Assembly (NCBI GenBank): GCA_036677085.1
Contig: JAKFFI010000022.1
Span: forward strand, 1-64,000
DNA length: 64,000 nt
Origin: JAGPUQ01 sp036677085
GTDB lineage: Bacteria; Pseudomonadota; Gammaproteobacteria; Pseudomonadales; Porticoccaceae
Direction: 5' to 3'
The translations under genes and the position numbers were made by a program. This document shows, in pieces, positions 16,169 to 23,834 of this stretch (its first letter is position 1; the number at the start of each line of letters is the position of its first letter). Under the pieces are notes generated by a model. It was not told where the DNA came from and made no database searches. It saw only the letters and a program-made list of their open reading frames with translations.

Positions 16169-17568
16169 GAAAAAGTCGTTTTCATGAACGTTCCAGTTTG
16201 CTTTCGGGGGTTACGCGGGCTCTCGATGCGATAGTGGTGATTCTGGCCGGATGGATCGCCTATGCCATCCGTATGGAAAGCTGGGGATTGCCACAGCGCT
16301 ACCAGATCGCCTTGCTGCTGGGAGCGCTGCTCACGCTGGTCGCGTTTTCCGCACTCGGCGTCTATCACTCCTGGCGCGGCCGTCCGACCTCGGCGCAGGT
16401 GCGCCAACTGCTGCTCGCATGGCTGCTGGTCGGTGGGGTGTTGATGGTGTTGGGTGTGGCCACCAAGACCAACGCCCTGTTTTCGCGCGGCTGGATGGCG
16501 CTCTGGCTGGGGTTCGGCGGTCTGGCGCTGGTGGCGGCGCGGGGTGTGCTGGCGGTGACCCTGCGGGAAACGCAAAAACGCGGCTGGAATCTGCGCCGCA
16601 TCGTCCTCGCCGGTTCAGGGCCGCAAGCCGCGGCGGTCGCCCGGCAGTTGGAGGAACTCGCCTGGAATGGCCTGGAGATTGCCGCATGGTTTTACGAAGC
16701 TCGACCGCCTCCTGTCGAGCAGAGTGACCAGATTCCGGCGCATCCGCTGGCCGAGTTTCCCGGTTTTGTCGAGCGGCAGTCGGTCGACGAGGTATGGCTG
16801 ACGCTTTCGGCGGGTAGCGAACACCGCATCCCGGAACTGCTCGACCAACTCCGCTACAGCACCGTGGACATCCGCTATGTGCCAAGCATCGAGAATTTCC
16901 GGTTGTTGAATCCCAGCATTTCGGAGGTTGCAGGGATAGCCGTCCTGGACCTCAACGTCAGTCCCATGCGGGGTATCAACCGTATCCTCAAGGGGATCGA
17001 GGACAGACTGTTGGCCGTGGTCATTCTGGCGCTGATCAGTCCGCTGATGTTGGTGATTGCTCTCGGCGTAAAGCTCAGTTCGCCAGGCCCGGTGTTGTTC
17101 AGGCAGAGCCGCAACGGCTGTGATGGCAAACCCATCGAGATATACAAGTTTCGCACCATGGTATTGCACGAGGAACCGGAGGGCACTGTTACCCAGGCCT
17201 CCAGTGGTGATCCGCGCATCACCCGGTTTGGTGCGTTCCTGCGACGCTTCAGCCTGGACGAGCTGCCGCAGTTCATCAATGTATTGCAGGGCAGAATGTC
17301 CATCGTCGGTCCGCGGCCCCACGCGCTGGAACACAACGAATACTACAAATACCGGGTGGAGTCCTACATGTGGCGCCATCGGGTCAAGCCCGGCATCACC
17401 GGCTGGGCCCAGGTCAACGGCTGGCGGGGCGCGACCGATACCCTCGACAAAATGGAAAGGCGCGTCGACCACGACCTCTGGTACATAGACCACTGGAGCC
17501 TGTGGCTCGACCTCAGGATCATCTTCCTCACCGCGATACGGGTGCTGAGGGACCGCAATGCCTATTGA
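16162..17568 (+). CDS. Undecaprenyl-phosphate glucose phosphotransferase (WcaJ/WbaP-like)
   Basis: Starts the lipid-linked repeat unit by moving a hexose 1-phosphate onto undecaprenyl phosphate. The 468-residue protein has four N-terminal TM helices (to about residue 125), a CoA-binding-like domain (RRIVLAGSGPQAAAVARQL), a fifth membrane helix (LLAVVILALISPLMLVIALG) and the catalytic domain with KFRTMVLHEEPEG, RRFSLDELPQFINVLQGRMS and GITGWAQVNGWRGATDT. The ATG at 16162 is preferred to the GTG at 16150. It opens the intact part of the polysaccharide locus. The exact sugar (Glc or Gal) is not readable. Confidence 0.9.
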   Translation: MLRKSRFHERSSLLSGVTRALDAIVVILAGWIAYAIRMESWGLPQRYQIALLLGALLTLVAFSALGVYHSWRGRPTSAQVRQLLLAWLLVGGVLMVLGVATKTNALFSRGWMALWLGFGGLALVAARGVLAVTLRETQKRGWNLRRIVLAGSGPQAAAVARQLEELAWNGLEIAAWFYEARPPPVEQSDQIPAHPLAEFPGFVERQSVDEVWLTLSAGSEHRIPELLDQLRYSTVDIRYVPSIENFRLLNPSISEVAGIAVLDLNVSPMRGINRILKGIEDRLLAVVILALISPLMLVIALGVKLSSPGPVLFRQSRNGCDGKPIEIYKFRTMVLHEEPEGTVTQASSGDPRITRFGAFLRRFSLDELPQFINVLQGRMSIVGPRPHALEHNEYYKYRVESYMWRHRVKPGITGWAQVNGWRGATDTLDKMERRVDHDLWYIDHWSLWLDLRIIFLTAIRVLRDRNAY

Positions 17569-17570
17569 CC

Positions 17571-17645
17571 GGATTCGGTTGTAGGAGGCCCGCCCCCGGG
17601 CCGATTGGGTGGGGATGGTGCCGGGATCGATCGCGGCGAGGGCGC
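17571..17645. repeat. REP-like element, copy 1
   Basis: A 75-bp GC-rich element starting GGATTCGGTTGTAGGAGGCC and ending in GATCGCGGCGAGGGCG. It is repeated almost exactly at 17692-17766 (one visible difference) and recurs in related form at 35181, 36194 and 36788. The family is bounded by TGTAGGAG and CTCCTACA-type ends, like TAGGAGC REP sequences of gammaproteobacteria. Confidence 0.75.
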
Positions 17646-17691
17646 CGCTCCCACCGGGGCGGCGGGGATTCGGTTGTAGCCGATTAGGCGG

Positions 17692-17766
17692 GGATTCGGT
17701 TGTAGGAGGCCCGCCCCCGGGCCGATTGGGCGGGGATGGTGCCGGGATCGATCGCGGCGAGGGCGC
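17692..17766. repeat. REP-like element, copy 2, abutting an MNT gene relic
   Basis: Second near-identical copy of the element at 17571-17645. Its right end joins, within about 5 bp, a relic of a nucleotidyltransferase gene (17771). The segment 17666-17691 between the copies repeats the GGGATTCGGTTGTAG motif once more. Confidence 0.75.
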
Positions 17767-17770
17767 GCAG

Positions 17771-17815
17771 GTGACGCTGTTCGGCTCCAGAACGGACGAT
17801 CAGGCGCGTGGCGGG
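17771..17815 (+). pseudogene. MNT nucleotidyltransferase relic (copy 3)
   Basis: A 15-codon stretch reads VTLFGSRTDDQARGG, clearly related to the catalytic core VRLFGSRVDDSACGG of the intact MNT protein at 22302. The gene start is replaced by the REP copy and the following sequence is unrelated. This is the third MNT copy in the locus. Confidence 0.6.
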
Positions 17816-17945
17816 GCATCGCGCGCAAGTACGCCTACCGCTGCGACCGCGCAAGATTCCCTGCGTGTCGCTGTGGCGGCGGCCGGAGGAAGGTGATGCC
17901 ATCCGCGATCCGGTGGTCGCACTGAGCGATGACTGAGGAAAAGAC

Positions 17946-18170
17946 ATGAACTGCCACGACATCATCACCATCGAGCCCGGCAAGCGCGGCGGCAAGCCTT
18001 GCGTCCGCGGCCTGCGAATCACGGTCCATGACGTGCTCGATTACCTCGCTGCCGGCATGACGCCGGAGAAAATCATCGAGGATTTCGATTGCCTGACGCT
18101 GGACGACATCCGGGCCTGCCTGGCCTATGCCGCCGATCGCGAACGGCATCAACTGGCGATCAATGCGTGA
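17946..18170 (+). CDS. DUF433 family antitoxin-like protein
   Basis: A 74-residue protein of the DUF433 family (VapB-like, predicted HTH): EPGKRGGKPCVRGLRITVHD followed by VLDYLAAGMTPEKIIEDF and the DIRACLAYAADRE helix. Such proteins are encoded immediately upstream of DUF5615 (Mut7-C-like PIN) toxins, as here; the stop overlaps the next start (GTGA). The reading frame is intact while the partner is frameshifted. AGGAAAAGAC precedes the start. Confidence 0.88.
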   Translation: MNCHDIITIEPGKRGGKPCVRGLRITVHDVLDYLAAGMTPEKIIEDFDCLTLDDIRACLAYAADRERHQLAINA

Positions 18171-18497
18171 AGTTGCTGTTCGATGAAAATTTCGCGCCCA
18201 GGTTGGTCGCCATGCTGACCGACGTCTTCCCGAGTTCTGTACATGTGCATCACGTCGGTCTCGGCAGCGCTGGCGACAACGCGGTCTGGGAATACGCCCG
18301 AGAGTACCGACACACTGGTCAGCAAGGATTCCGATTTTCACGAGATGAGCTTGCTGCGCGGCTGTCCGCCCAAGGTCATTTGGCTCAAGCGCGGCAACTG
18401 CCCCGCCAAGCACATAGCGATCATCCTGCGCAACCAGGCTGCCCAAATCGAGGCACTGTCGAAGGATCCGGAAGCTGTTTTCTTGTTGCTGCTATGA
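18167..18497 (+). pseudogene. DUF5615 PIN-like toxin, frameshifted
   Basis: The first frame gives KLLFDENFAPRLVAMLTDVF and VHHVGLGSAGDNAVWEYARE, the N-terminal half of a DUF5615 Mut7-C-like nuclease. Near 18308-18322 the homology jumps to another frame: LVSKDSDFHEMSLLRGCPPK, VIWLKRGNC and the C-terminus AVFLLLL at 18497. One lost or two extra bases explain the shift. The conserved acidic residues DE near residue 6 and SKDSDF are split between frames. The toxin is most likely inactive while its DUF433 partner remains. Confidence 0.8.
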
Positions 18498-18552
18498 TCG
18501 CGCGAAGAAATACTCGATATGGCCAATCCAGCACCGACCGAGATGAAATGTC

Positions 18553-18756
18553 GTGAAATTGAAAGTGGTAGTGCACGAAGCCGAAGAAGGAGGCTATTGG
18601 GCGGAAGTTCCTTCCATACCTGGGTGTGCAACGCAAGGAGAGACCTTCGAAGAATTATTGAGCAATATTTATGAGGCAGTGGAAGGTTGCCTGTCCGTGG
18701 ATATTCAAGAAATCTCGGTATCTGGAAACGACAAGGTAATGGAGATAGCCGTTTGA
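18553..18756 (+). CDS. HicB-family antitoxin, orphan
   Basis: A 67-residue protein starting at GTG: KLKVVVHEAEEGGYWAEVPS, then IPGCATQGETFEELLSNIYE and AVEGCLSVDI, the partial RNase H fold of short HicB antitoxins. No hicA gene is next to it. Its stop codon overlaps the TTG start of rfbF by four bases (TTGA), so rfbF sits where the toxin gene would be expected, probably because of recombination. Confidence 0.8.
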   Translation: MKLKVVVHEAEEGGYWAEVPSIPGCATQGETFEELLSNIYEAVEGCLSVDIQEISVSGNDKVMEIAV

Positions 18757-19523
18757 AAGCCGTGATCCTCGCCGGCGGGCTCGGCACCCGGCTCAGTGAA
18801 GAGACCGTCGTGCGTCCCAAGCCCATGGTCGAGATCGGCGGCAAGCCGATGCTCTGGCACATCATGAAAATCTACGCCGCCCACGGCATCAACGATTTCA
18901 TCATTTGCCTCGGTTACAAGGGCTATCTGATCAAGGAATACTTCGCCAACTATTTTCTGCACATGTCGGACGTCACCTTCGACATCGCCAACAACCGCAT
19001 GGAAGTCCACAACAACAGCGCCGAGCCCTGGCGCGTCACGCTGGTGGACACCGGCGACGACACCATGACCGGCGGCCGCCTGAAGCGGGTCAGCGATCAT
19101 CTGCGGGGCGAAGATGCGTTTTGCTTTACCTACGGCGATGGCCTGGGCAATGTTGATATTGGTGCAGCCATCCGCTTTCACCGCGCGCGGGGCACCCTGG
19201 CCACCGTGACCGCGGTGCGCCCGCCGGGCCGTTTCGGCGCGCTCGATGTCGAGAATCACCGCATCACGGGTTTTCGCGAAAAACCCGACGGCGATGGCGG
19301 CTGGATCAATGGCGGTTTTTTTGTGCTGTCGCCCGGGGTCATGGACTACATCGCCGGTGACCTGATGACCTGGGAGCGCGAACCGCTCGAAGCGCTCGCC
19401 CGGGACGGGCAGTTGTCCGCGTACACCCACGACGGCTTCTGGCAGCCCATGGACACCCTGCGCGACAAGGTCCACCTCGAAGAACTCTGGCAATCCGGAG
19501 CCGCGCCCTGGAAATGCTGGTGA
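18753..19523 (+). CDS. rfbF: Glucose-1-phosphate cytidylyltransferase
   Basis: Makes CDP-glucose from CTP and glucose 1-phosphate, the first step to CDP-deoxyhexoses. Motifs: ILAGGLGTRLSEETVVRPKP at the N-terminus, MLWHIMKIYAAHGINDFIIC and the metal-binding YGDGLGNVDI. At 256 residues it has the family length. The TTG start at 18753 is chosen because the family begins exactly MKAVILAGG; it overlaps the hicB stop, which suggests coupled translation. Its stop overlaps the rfbG start by 10 bp. Confidence 0.92.
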   Translation: MKAVILAGGLGTRLSEETVVRPKPMVEIGGKPMLWHIMKIYAAHGINDFIICLGYKGYLIKEYFANYFLHMSDVTFDIANNRMEVHNNSAEPWRVTLVDTGDDTMTGGRLKRVSDHLRGEDAFCFTYGDGLGNVDIGAAIRFHRARGTLATVTAVRPPGRFGALDVENHRITGFREKPDGDGGWINGGFFVLSPGVMDYIAGDLMTWEREPLEALARDGQLSAYTHDGFWQPMDTLRDKVHLEELWQSGAAPWKCW

Positions 19524-20617
19524 ATGGCATCGACCCCGATTTCTGGCGCGGCCGGCGCGTGTTTCTCACCGGCCACACCGGTTTCAAGGGCGGCTGGCTG
19601 TCGCTGTGGCTGCAACGGCTCGGCGCCGATCTCACCGGCTATGCGCTCGCTCCGCCCACCATGCCCAGCCTGTTCGAAGTCGCCCGGGTCGGTGCCGGCA
19701 TGCGCTCGATCATCGCCGACATCCGCGATGGCGAAGCTCTGGCCGCAGCGATGCGCGCCGCGAAACCCGAGATCGTCATTCACATGGCCGCCCAGCCGCT
19801 GGTGCGTTACTCCTACCAGGCGCCGATCGAAACCTACGCCACCAACGTCATGGGCACCGTGCATCTGCTCGAAGCCGTGCGCCAGACCGACAGCGTGCGC
19901 GCCGTGGTCAACGTCACCAGCGACAAATGCTATGAAAACCGGGAGTGGGTCTGGGGCTATCGCGAAAACGAACCCCTGGGCGGTCACGATCCCTACAGCA
20001 ACAGCAAGGGCTGCGCCGAGCTGGTCACCGCCGCGTATCGCAGTTCGTATTTCAATCCTGCCCGACACGGCGAACAGGGCGTCGCCCTGGCCAGCGCCCG
20101 CGCCGGCAATGTCATCGGCGGTGGCGACTGGGCCGAAGACCGACTGATTCCCGATATCCTGCGCGCCATCGCCGCCGGCCAGCCCGTCCACATCCGCAGC
20201 CCCCAGGCCATTCGCCCCTGGCAACATGTGCTGGAGCCTGTGTCGGGCTATCTGCTGCTGGCCCGGCGCCTGGTCGAAGACGGCCCGGCCCACGCCGAAG
20301 CCTGGAACTTCGGCCCCGCCGAGGCGGATGCGAGGCCGGTACAGTGGCTCGTCGAACGCCTCGTCAACGCCTGGGGCGAAGGTGCGAGTTGGGAACTCGA
20401 CGCGCGCCCAGAACTCCACGAGGCGCATTATCTCAAGCTCGATTGCGCCAAGGCGCGCAGCCGGCTGGGCTGGCAGCCGGAGTGGGATATCGACCATGCG
20501 CTCGCAACCACCGTCGCCTGGCATCGCGCATTTCAGCGCAACGAAAACATGCACGCCGCATGCGTGCGGCAGATCGACGATTATGAAGGGTCGATGCGAG
20601 CCCGATCCGGATCCTAG
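19514..20617 (+). CDS. rfbG: CDP-glucose 4,6-dehydratase
   Basis: SDR-family enzyme that makes CDP-4-keto-6-deoxyglucose. The cofactor motif is VFLTGHTGFKGGWLSLWLQ, the substrate region HMAAQPLVRYSYQAPIETYA, and the active site TSDKCYENREW with DPYSNSKGCAELV (SNSK takes the YxxxK place). At 367 residues it is full length. It forms a two-gene unit with rfbF. Downstream C-methyltransferase, epimerase and reductase genes suggest a branched deoxysugar rather than a simple 3,6-dideoxyhexose. Confidence 0.93.
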   Translation: MLVNGIDPDFWRGRRVFLTGHTGFKGGWLSLWLQRLGADLTGYALAPPTMPSLFEVARVGAGMRSIIADIRDGEALAAAMRAAKPEIVIHMAAQPLVRYSYQAPIETYATNVMGTVHLLEAVRQTDSVRAVVNVTSDKCYENREWVWGYRENEPLGGHDPYSNSKGCAELVTAAYRSSYFNPARHGEQGVALASARAGNVIGGGDWAEDRLIPDILRAIAAGQPVHIRSPQAIRPWQHVLEPVSGYLLLARRLVEDGPAHAEAWNFGPAEADARPVQWLVERLVNAWGEGASWELDARPELHEAHYLKLDCAKARSRLGWQPEWDIDHALATTVAWHRAFQRNENMHAACVRQIDDYEGSMRARSGS

Positions 20618-21086
20618 GGTGGACTGGAGTCGCGGGTCTCAGGTCTCAGGTTTCAGGTTTCAGGTCTGAACCAGGAGATGCGACAACTCGGAAACCGCCC
20701 CGAGCATCAAGCACCGGGGCAACGACCTTGGGGTCAGACTGCCTGCGGCGATTGCGAAAGAAGCGCGACTGCACGCCACGGGCAGGGAGCGAAATGCACG
20801 ACCTCCACCCCGTTCTCGTATCGTTGCCACGCCGTTGCAACGCGCACCGCGCTGGTGATCGGTTTGCCGATAATCACTGCGCAATGCAGCGCCGAGCGTC
20901 CCTCTGCGGTCTTCGCCTTTGCAATCTTCGGCTGTTGCCCGGCCTTCGGCTGACACGCGGAGGTCGGTGGGGAGGCGAGCACAACAGCTTGCAACACTTC
21001 AAGGGCTTCTGATGGGGATAGAGCGCCATCGGCAGCACACTTGCCAGGACCACAGCCCGGTCAAAGCAGGGACGCAGAAGATGCTT
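20618..21086. other. Non-coding stretch with a short CAGGTTT tandem repeat
   Basis: No convincing gene. At 20637-20669 there is a run of CTCAGGT/TTCAGGT heptamers, about five imperfect copies. The rest has open frames on both strands but no recognisable protein. It lies between rfbG and a decayed hic module and is probably eroded insertion debris. Confidence 0.5.
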
Positions 21087-21509
21087 ATGCAGTTGACAGC
21101 GATCATCGAAAGGGAACAGGACGGTTATGTTGCGCTGTGCCCGCAAGTCGATGCGACAAGCCAACGAAGTCTACGTCACTCAGGTAGAGATTGCCGTTGG
21201 GTAAACTCTGGCCGTTATCCGGAAGGGATGTATGCTGACCTGGCCGGACATGGCTTCGCAGAGGTGCGACGCCGTGGAAGTCATGTGGTGATGCAAAGAC
21301 AGATACCCGGAGGAAGCGTCACCGTTCTGCCCGTAGGCCGAAGAAGCACCTGCCTGAAGGGACTCATTTCTGTTACGCGCCACAGCAAAATTCCGCCGCG
21401 CCCCTGGGTCGCGCTAAGCAACTGGATCAGCCGAATCGCCCTTATCGCCGCGCGGACCAATCTCGCCATGCCCCGCCCTTGGCATAACGCAGCCGGCACG
21501 CTAGCATAG
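21087..21509 (+). pseudogene. Fused relic of a hicBA toxin-antitoxin module
   Basis: One open frame joins a HicB N-terminus (MQLTAIIEREQDGYVALCPQ, then VDAT) to the C-terminal half of a HicA toxin (DLAGHGFAEVRRRGSHVVMQ, RQIPGGSVTVLPV). The missing HicA N-terminus is visible in another frame at about 21190-21230 (LGKLWPLSGRDVC), one base out of phase. So HicB lost its C-terminal part and HicA carries a one-base shift near 21230. HicA's catalytic His is retained in GSHVV. Sequence after about 21340 is not conserved. Confidence 0.7.
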
Positions 21510-21543
21510 GCCTTGGCCTATGCTGAACAATGAGGGAGTCCCC

Positions 21544-21789
21544 ATGGAGGACACACACCGGCAGCGACATATCCGCCTGTTCAAAAACGGACGGAATCAG
21601 GCGATCCGAATTCCGCGCGAGTTCGAGCTGCGAGGTGAGCTGGCGACTATCCGCAAGGAAGGCGATTGTCTGATCATCGAGCCGGAACGGCGGCGATCGC
21701 TGGCGGTGCTACTCAAGTCCTGGGGGCCTCTGGACGTCGATTTCCCGGATATCGATGACCTGCCAGCGCTGGATGATGTGGACATTTGA
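21544..21789 (+). CDS. vapB: VapB antitoxin, AbrB/SpoVT fold
   Basis: An 81-residue swapped-hairpin DNA-binding antitoxin: RLFKNGRNQAIRIPREFELR is the AbrB motif (RxFxNGxSQAVRIP type) and DCLIIEPERRRSLAVLLKSW follows. The C-terminal acidic tail is the usual toxin-neutralising segment. The ATG at 21544 follows GAGGGAGT at good spacing, so it is preferred to the in-frame ATG upstream. It directly abuts vapC. Confidence 0.9.
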   Translation: MEDTHRQRHIRLFKNGRNQAIRIPREFELRGELATIRKEGDCLIIEPERRRSLAVLLKSWGPLDVDFPDIDDLPALDDVDI

Positions 21790-22200
21790 ATGGCCAAGCT
21801 GCGGTTTCTTCTGGACACCAACATACTTTCCGAATTGATCAGACAGCCGGATGGTGTCATCGCACAAAGGATCGCGGAAGAAGGCGAGGACACGATCTGC
21901 ACCAGTATCATAGTGGCCTGCGAACTGCGCTATGGGGCGCTGAAAAAGGGTGCCCAGGCGCTCTCCGAGCGGATCGAAGCACTGCTTGGCGTGATCGAGG
22001 TCTTGGCGCTTGAGGAAGATGCGGACAGTCATTACGCCGCCATCCGTTGCGAGCTGTCCCGTAACGGTCAGCCGATTGGCGCCAACGATCTGCTCATTGC
22101 GGCCCATGCCCGGGCATTGAATCTCACGGTCGTCACCGCCAACGAGCGGGAATTCTCCCGCGTACCCTCGTTGCAGGTGGAAAACTGGTTGCGTGAGTGA
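21790..22200 (+). CDS. vapC: VapC toxin, PIN-domain ribonuclease
   Basis: A 136-residue PIN nuclease with all acidic positions: LLDTNILSELIRQPDGVI (first Asp), CELRYGALKKGAQ (Glu), IGANDLLIAAHARAL (Asp) and VTANEREFSRV at the end. It resembles the FitB/VapC subgroup that cuts initiator tRNA or other RNAs. It starts one base after the vapB stop. Both genes look intact, making this one of three complete modules in the locus. Confidence 0.92.
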   Translation: MAKLRFLLDTNILSELIRQPDGVIAQRIAEEGEDTICTSIIVACELRYGALKKGAQALSERIEALLGVIEVLALEEDADSHYAAIRCELSRNGQPIGANDLLIAAHARALNLTVVTANEREFSRVPSLQVENWLRE

Positions 22201-22301
22201 AGGGACCAAAGCACAGCCTGCTCACGCGGGCCAGGCTGCACGGCAATGGGTCACGGGATAAACTGCCAAAACGCGGACCGACGAGAACCACGCCAGACCC
22301 C

Positions 22302-22601
22302 ATGCGCCTGACTGACGCACAACGCCGTGCCATCGTCGAGGAAACCACCCGGACCTTCGGGCCGGGTGCCTGCGTGCGCCTGTTCGGCTCGCGGGTGGAC
22401 GACAGCGCCTGTGGTGGCGACATCGATCTTTATGTGGAAGTGGATCGGGCGCTCCCCAATCGGGCGGCTGCCGCGAGCCGCCTGGCGGCCAAATTGCAGA
22501 TCGCCCTGGGTGAGCAGCGCATCGACATCATTCTTGTGGACCCCGACACCAAGCCCCAAGCCATTCACGCCGTGGCGCGCCGCCAGGGGATCGCGCTGTG
22601 A
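22302..22601 (+). CDS. MNT-domain nucleotidyltransferase (MntA-like antitoxin), intact copy
   Basis: A 99-residue minimal nucleotidyltransferase. The catalytic core is VRLFGSRVDDSACGGDIDLY (GSxxDD...DxD form) and a third Asp lies in RIDIILVDPD. In characterised MNT/HEPN modules this protein AMPylates the HEPN toxin to silence it. Its stop overlaps the HEPN start by GTGA. It is the intact sister of the broken copy at 15093 and the relic at 17771, and the upstream 60 bp also resemble copy 1. Confidence 0.85.
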   Translation: MRLTDAQRRAIVEETTRTFGPGACVRLFGSRVDDSACGGDIDLYVEVDRALPNRAAAASRLAAKLQIALGEQRIDIILVDPDTKPQAIHAVARRQGIAL

Positions 22602-23140
22602 CAACAACCGGGCAGAGCGTGACCGGGCAAAGCGACGACCGCCTGTTGTGTCTGTTGCAGACGGTGGAGAAGGAAGGCCGCCATCTGATCGGCACCACCG
22701 CGCGCCTGTTTGCCGACACCATCGACGCGGTCTGGGTGCAGCGACTGGAAGACCAGCCCGAACTGGCCGAACGAACCGATGCCTTCGCCACCCGGTTTGG
22801 TCGCATGCAGGACACGCTGGGCGACAAACTTATTCCCGAACTGCGGCGACGACTGCTCGAAACCCCCGGCGCCGCGCTCGATAATCTGAACCGCATGGAA
22901 AAGCTGGGACTGCTGGCATCCGTGACCGACTGGGTGGAAGCACGCAATCTGCGCAACCGCCTCGTCCACGAATACATGCAGGATGAAGCGGAATTTGCCG
23001 GTGCACTGAACCGCGCCGCTGAACTGGTCCCGCTGCTGGTGAGTGCCTATAACGCGGTGAATGCTTACGCGCGCAACCGGTTTGGCGCGTCCGTACCGCA
23101 CTGGCCCGCGCCGCTACCGGCCGCAAGGTGTAAGCCATGA
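22598..23140 (+). CDS. HEPN-domain RNase toxin (HepT-like)
   Basis: A 180-residue helical protein ending its core in ARNLRNRLVHEYMQDEAEF, the R-x4-H-x-Y motif of HepT-type HEPN ribonucleases; the Tyr is the residue known to be AMPylated in the HepT/MntA system. GTG start overlapping the MNT gene. Complete length and motif suggest an active toxin neutralised by the upstream nucleotidyltransferase. Confidence 0.85.
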   Translation: MTTTGQSVTGQSDDRLLCLLQTVEKEGRHLIGTTARLFADTIDAVWVQRLEDQPELAERTDAFATRFGRMQDTLGDKLIPELRRRLLETPGAALDNLNRMEKLGLLASVTDWVEARNLRNRLVHEYMQDEAEFAGALNRAAELVPLLVSAYNAVNAYARNRFGASVPHWPAPLPAARCKP

Positions 23141-23164
23141 GTTTCACCTCACGGCCCGTGGGGT

Positions 23165-23223
23165 GGGCAAAGCCTGTCCTGAGCCCTTCGGCGGAGCTCA
23201 GGAGAGCCCTGACGAAGGGCGGC
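23165..23223. repeat. Short inverted-repeat element with CCTGAGC/GCTCAGG arms
   Basis: Contains CCTGAGCCCTTCGGCGGAGCTCAGG, a stem-loop of a kind widely scattered between genes in proteobacteria, followed by CCCTGACGAAGGGCG. It lies between the HEPN gene and the epimerase gene. Its role is unknown. Confidence 0.4.
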
Positions 23224-23270
23224 GTCCCCACACGGTGGCTCACCATGCATCTCGCACAGGTAGCAGCGCA

Positions 23271-23834
23271 TTGAACGAGCGCTTTCACCAGCACCGGCTG
23301 CCGCTCCCGGGGCTCGCCCTGGTCGAGCGTCAGCCCATCGCCGATCGGCGCGGTTATCTGGAGCGCATGTTCTGCGCGGACACCTTCGCCGCGCTCGGGG
23401 TCGCCAAGCCCATCGTCCAGATCAACCGCACGCTCACCCGCGCCGAGGGCACCGTGCGCGGCATGCATTTTCAGCGCGCGCCCCACGCCGAAACCAAGGT
23501 GATCAGTTGCCTGCGCGGTGCGGTGTTCGACGTGGCGGTCGATCTGCGCCCGGGTTCGCCCACCTTCCTGCGCTGGCATGGCGAAACCCTGAGCGAGGAC
23601 AATCACCGCACCCTGATGATTCCCGAAGGCTTCGCCCACGGTTTTCAGACGCTGACAGCCGATTGCGAACTGCTGTATTTCCATACCGCGCCCCACGCCC
23701 CCCAATCCGAAGGTGGCGTATCGCCGACCGATCCGCGCATTGCCATCGCCTGGCCATTGCCGGTGCGTGAATTGTCCGAACGCGATGCGAAGTGGGCCTT
23801 GCTGTCCGCACAATTCGAAGGGTTGGCGCTATGA
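23271..23834 (+). CDS. dTDP-4-dehydrorhamnose 3,5-epimerase family protein (RmlC-like, CDP-sugar branch)
   Basis: Cupin epimerase of about 187 residues. It keeps the RmlC signature: RGYLERMFCADTF, IVQINRTLTRAEGTVRGMHF, VISCLRGAVFDVAVDLRPGS and MIPEGFAHGFQTL. A second, conventional rfbC (48586) serves rhamnose, so this copy more likely acts on CDP-4-keto-6-deoxyglucose made by RfbG. No ATG fits: the TTG at 23271 gives the expected N-terminus, while longer versions run back into the HEPN gene. It overlaps the next gene by four bases. Confidence 0.82.
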   Translation: MNERFHQHRLPLPGLALVERQPIADRRGYLERMFCADTFAALGVAKPIVQINRTLTRAEGTVRGMHFQRAPHAETKVISCLRGAVFDVAVDLRPGSPTFLRWHGETLSEDNHRTLMIPEGFAHGFQTLTADCELLYFHTAPHAPQSEGGVSPTDPRIAIAWPLPVRELSERDAKWALLSAQFEGLAL

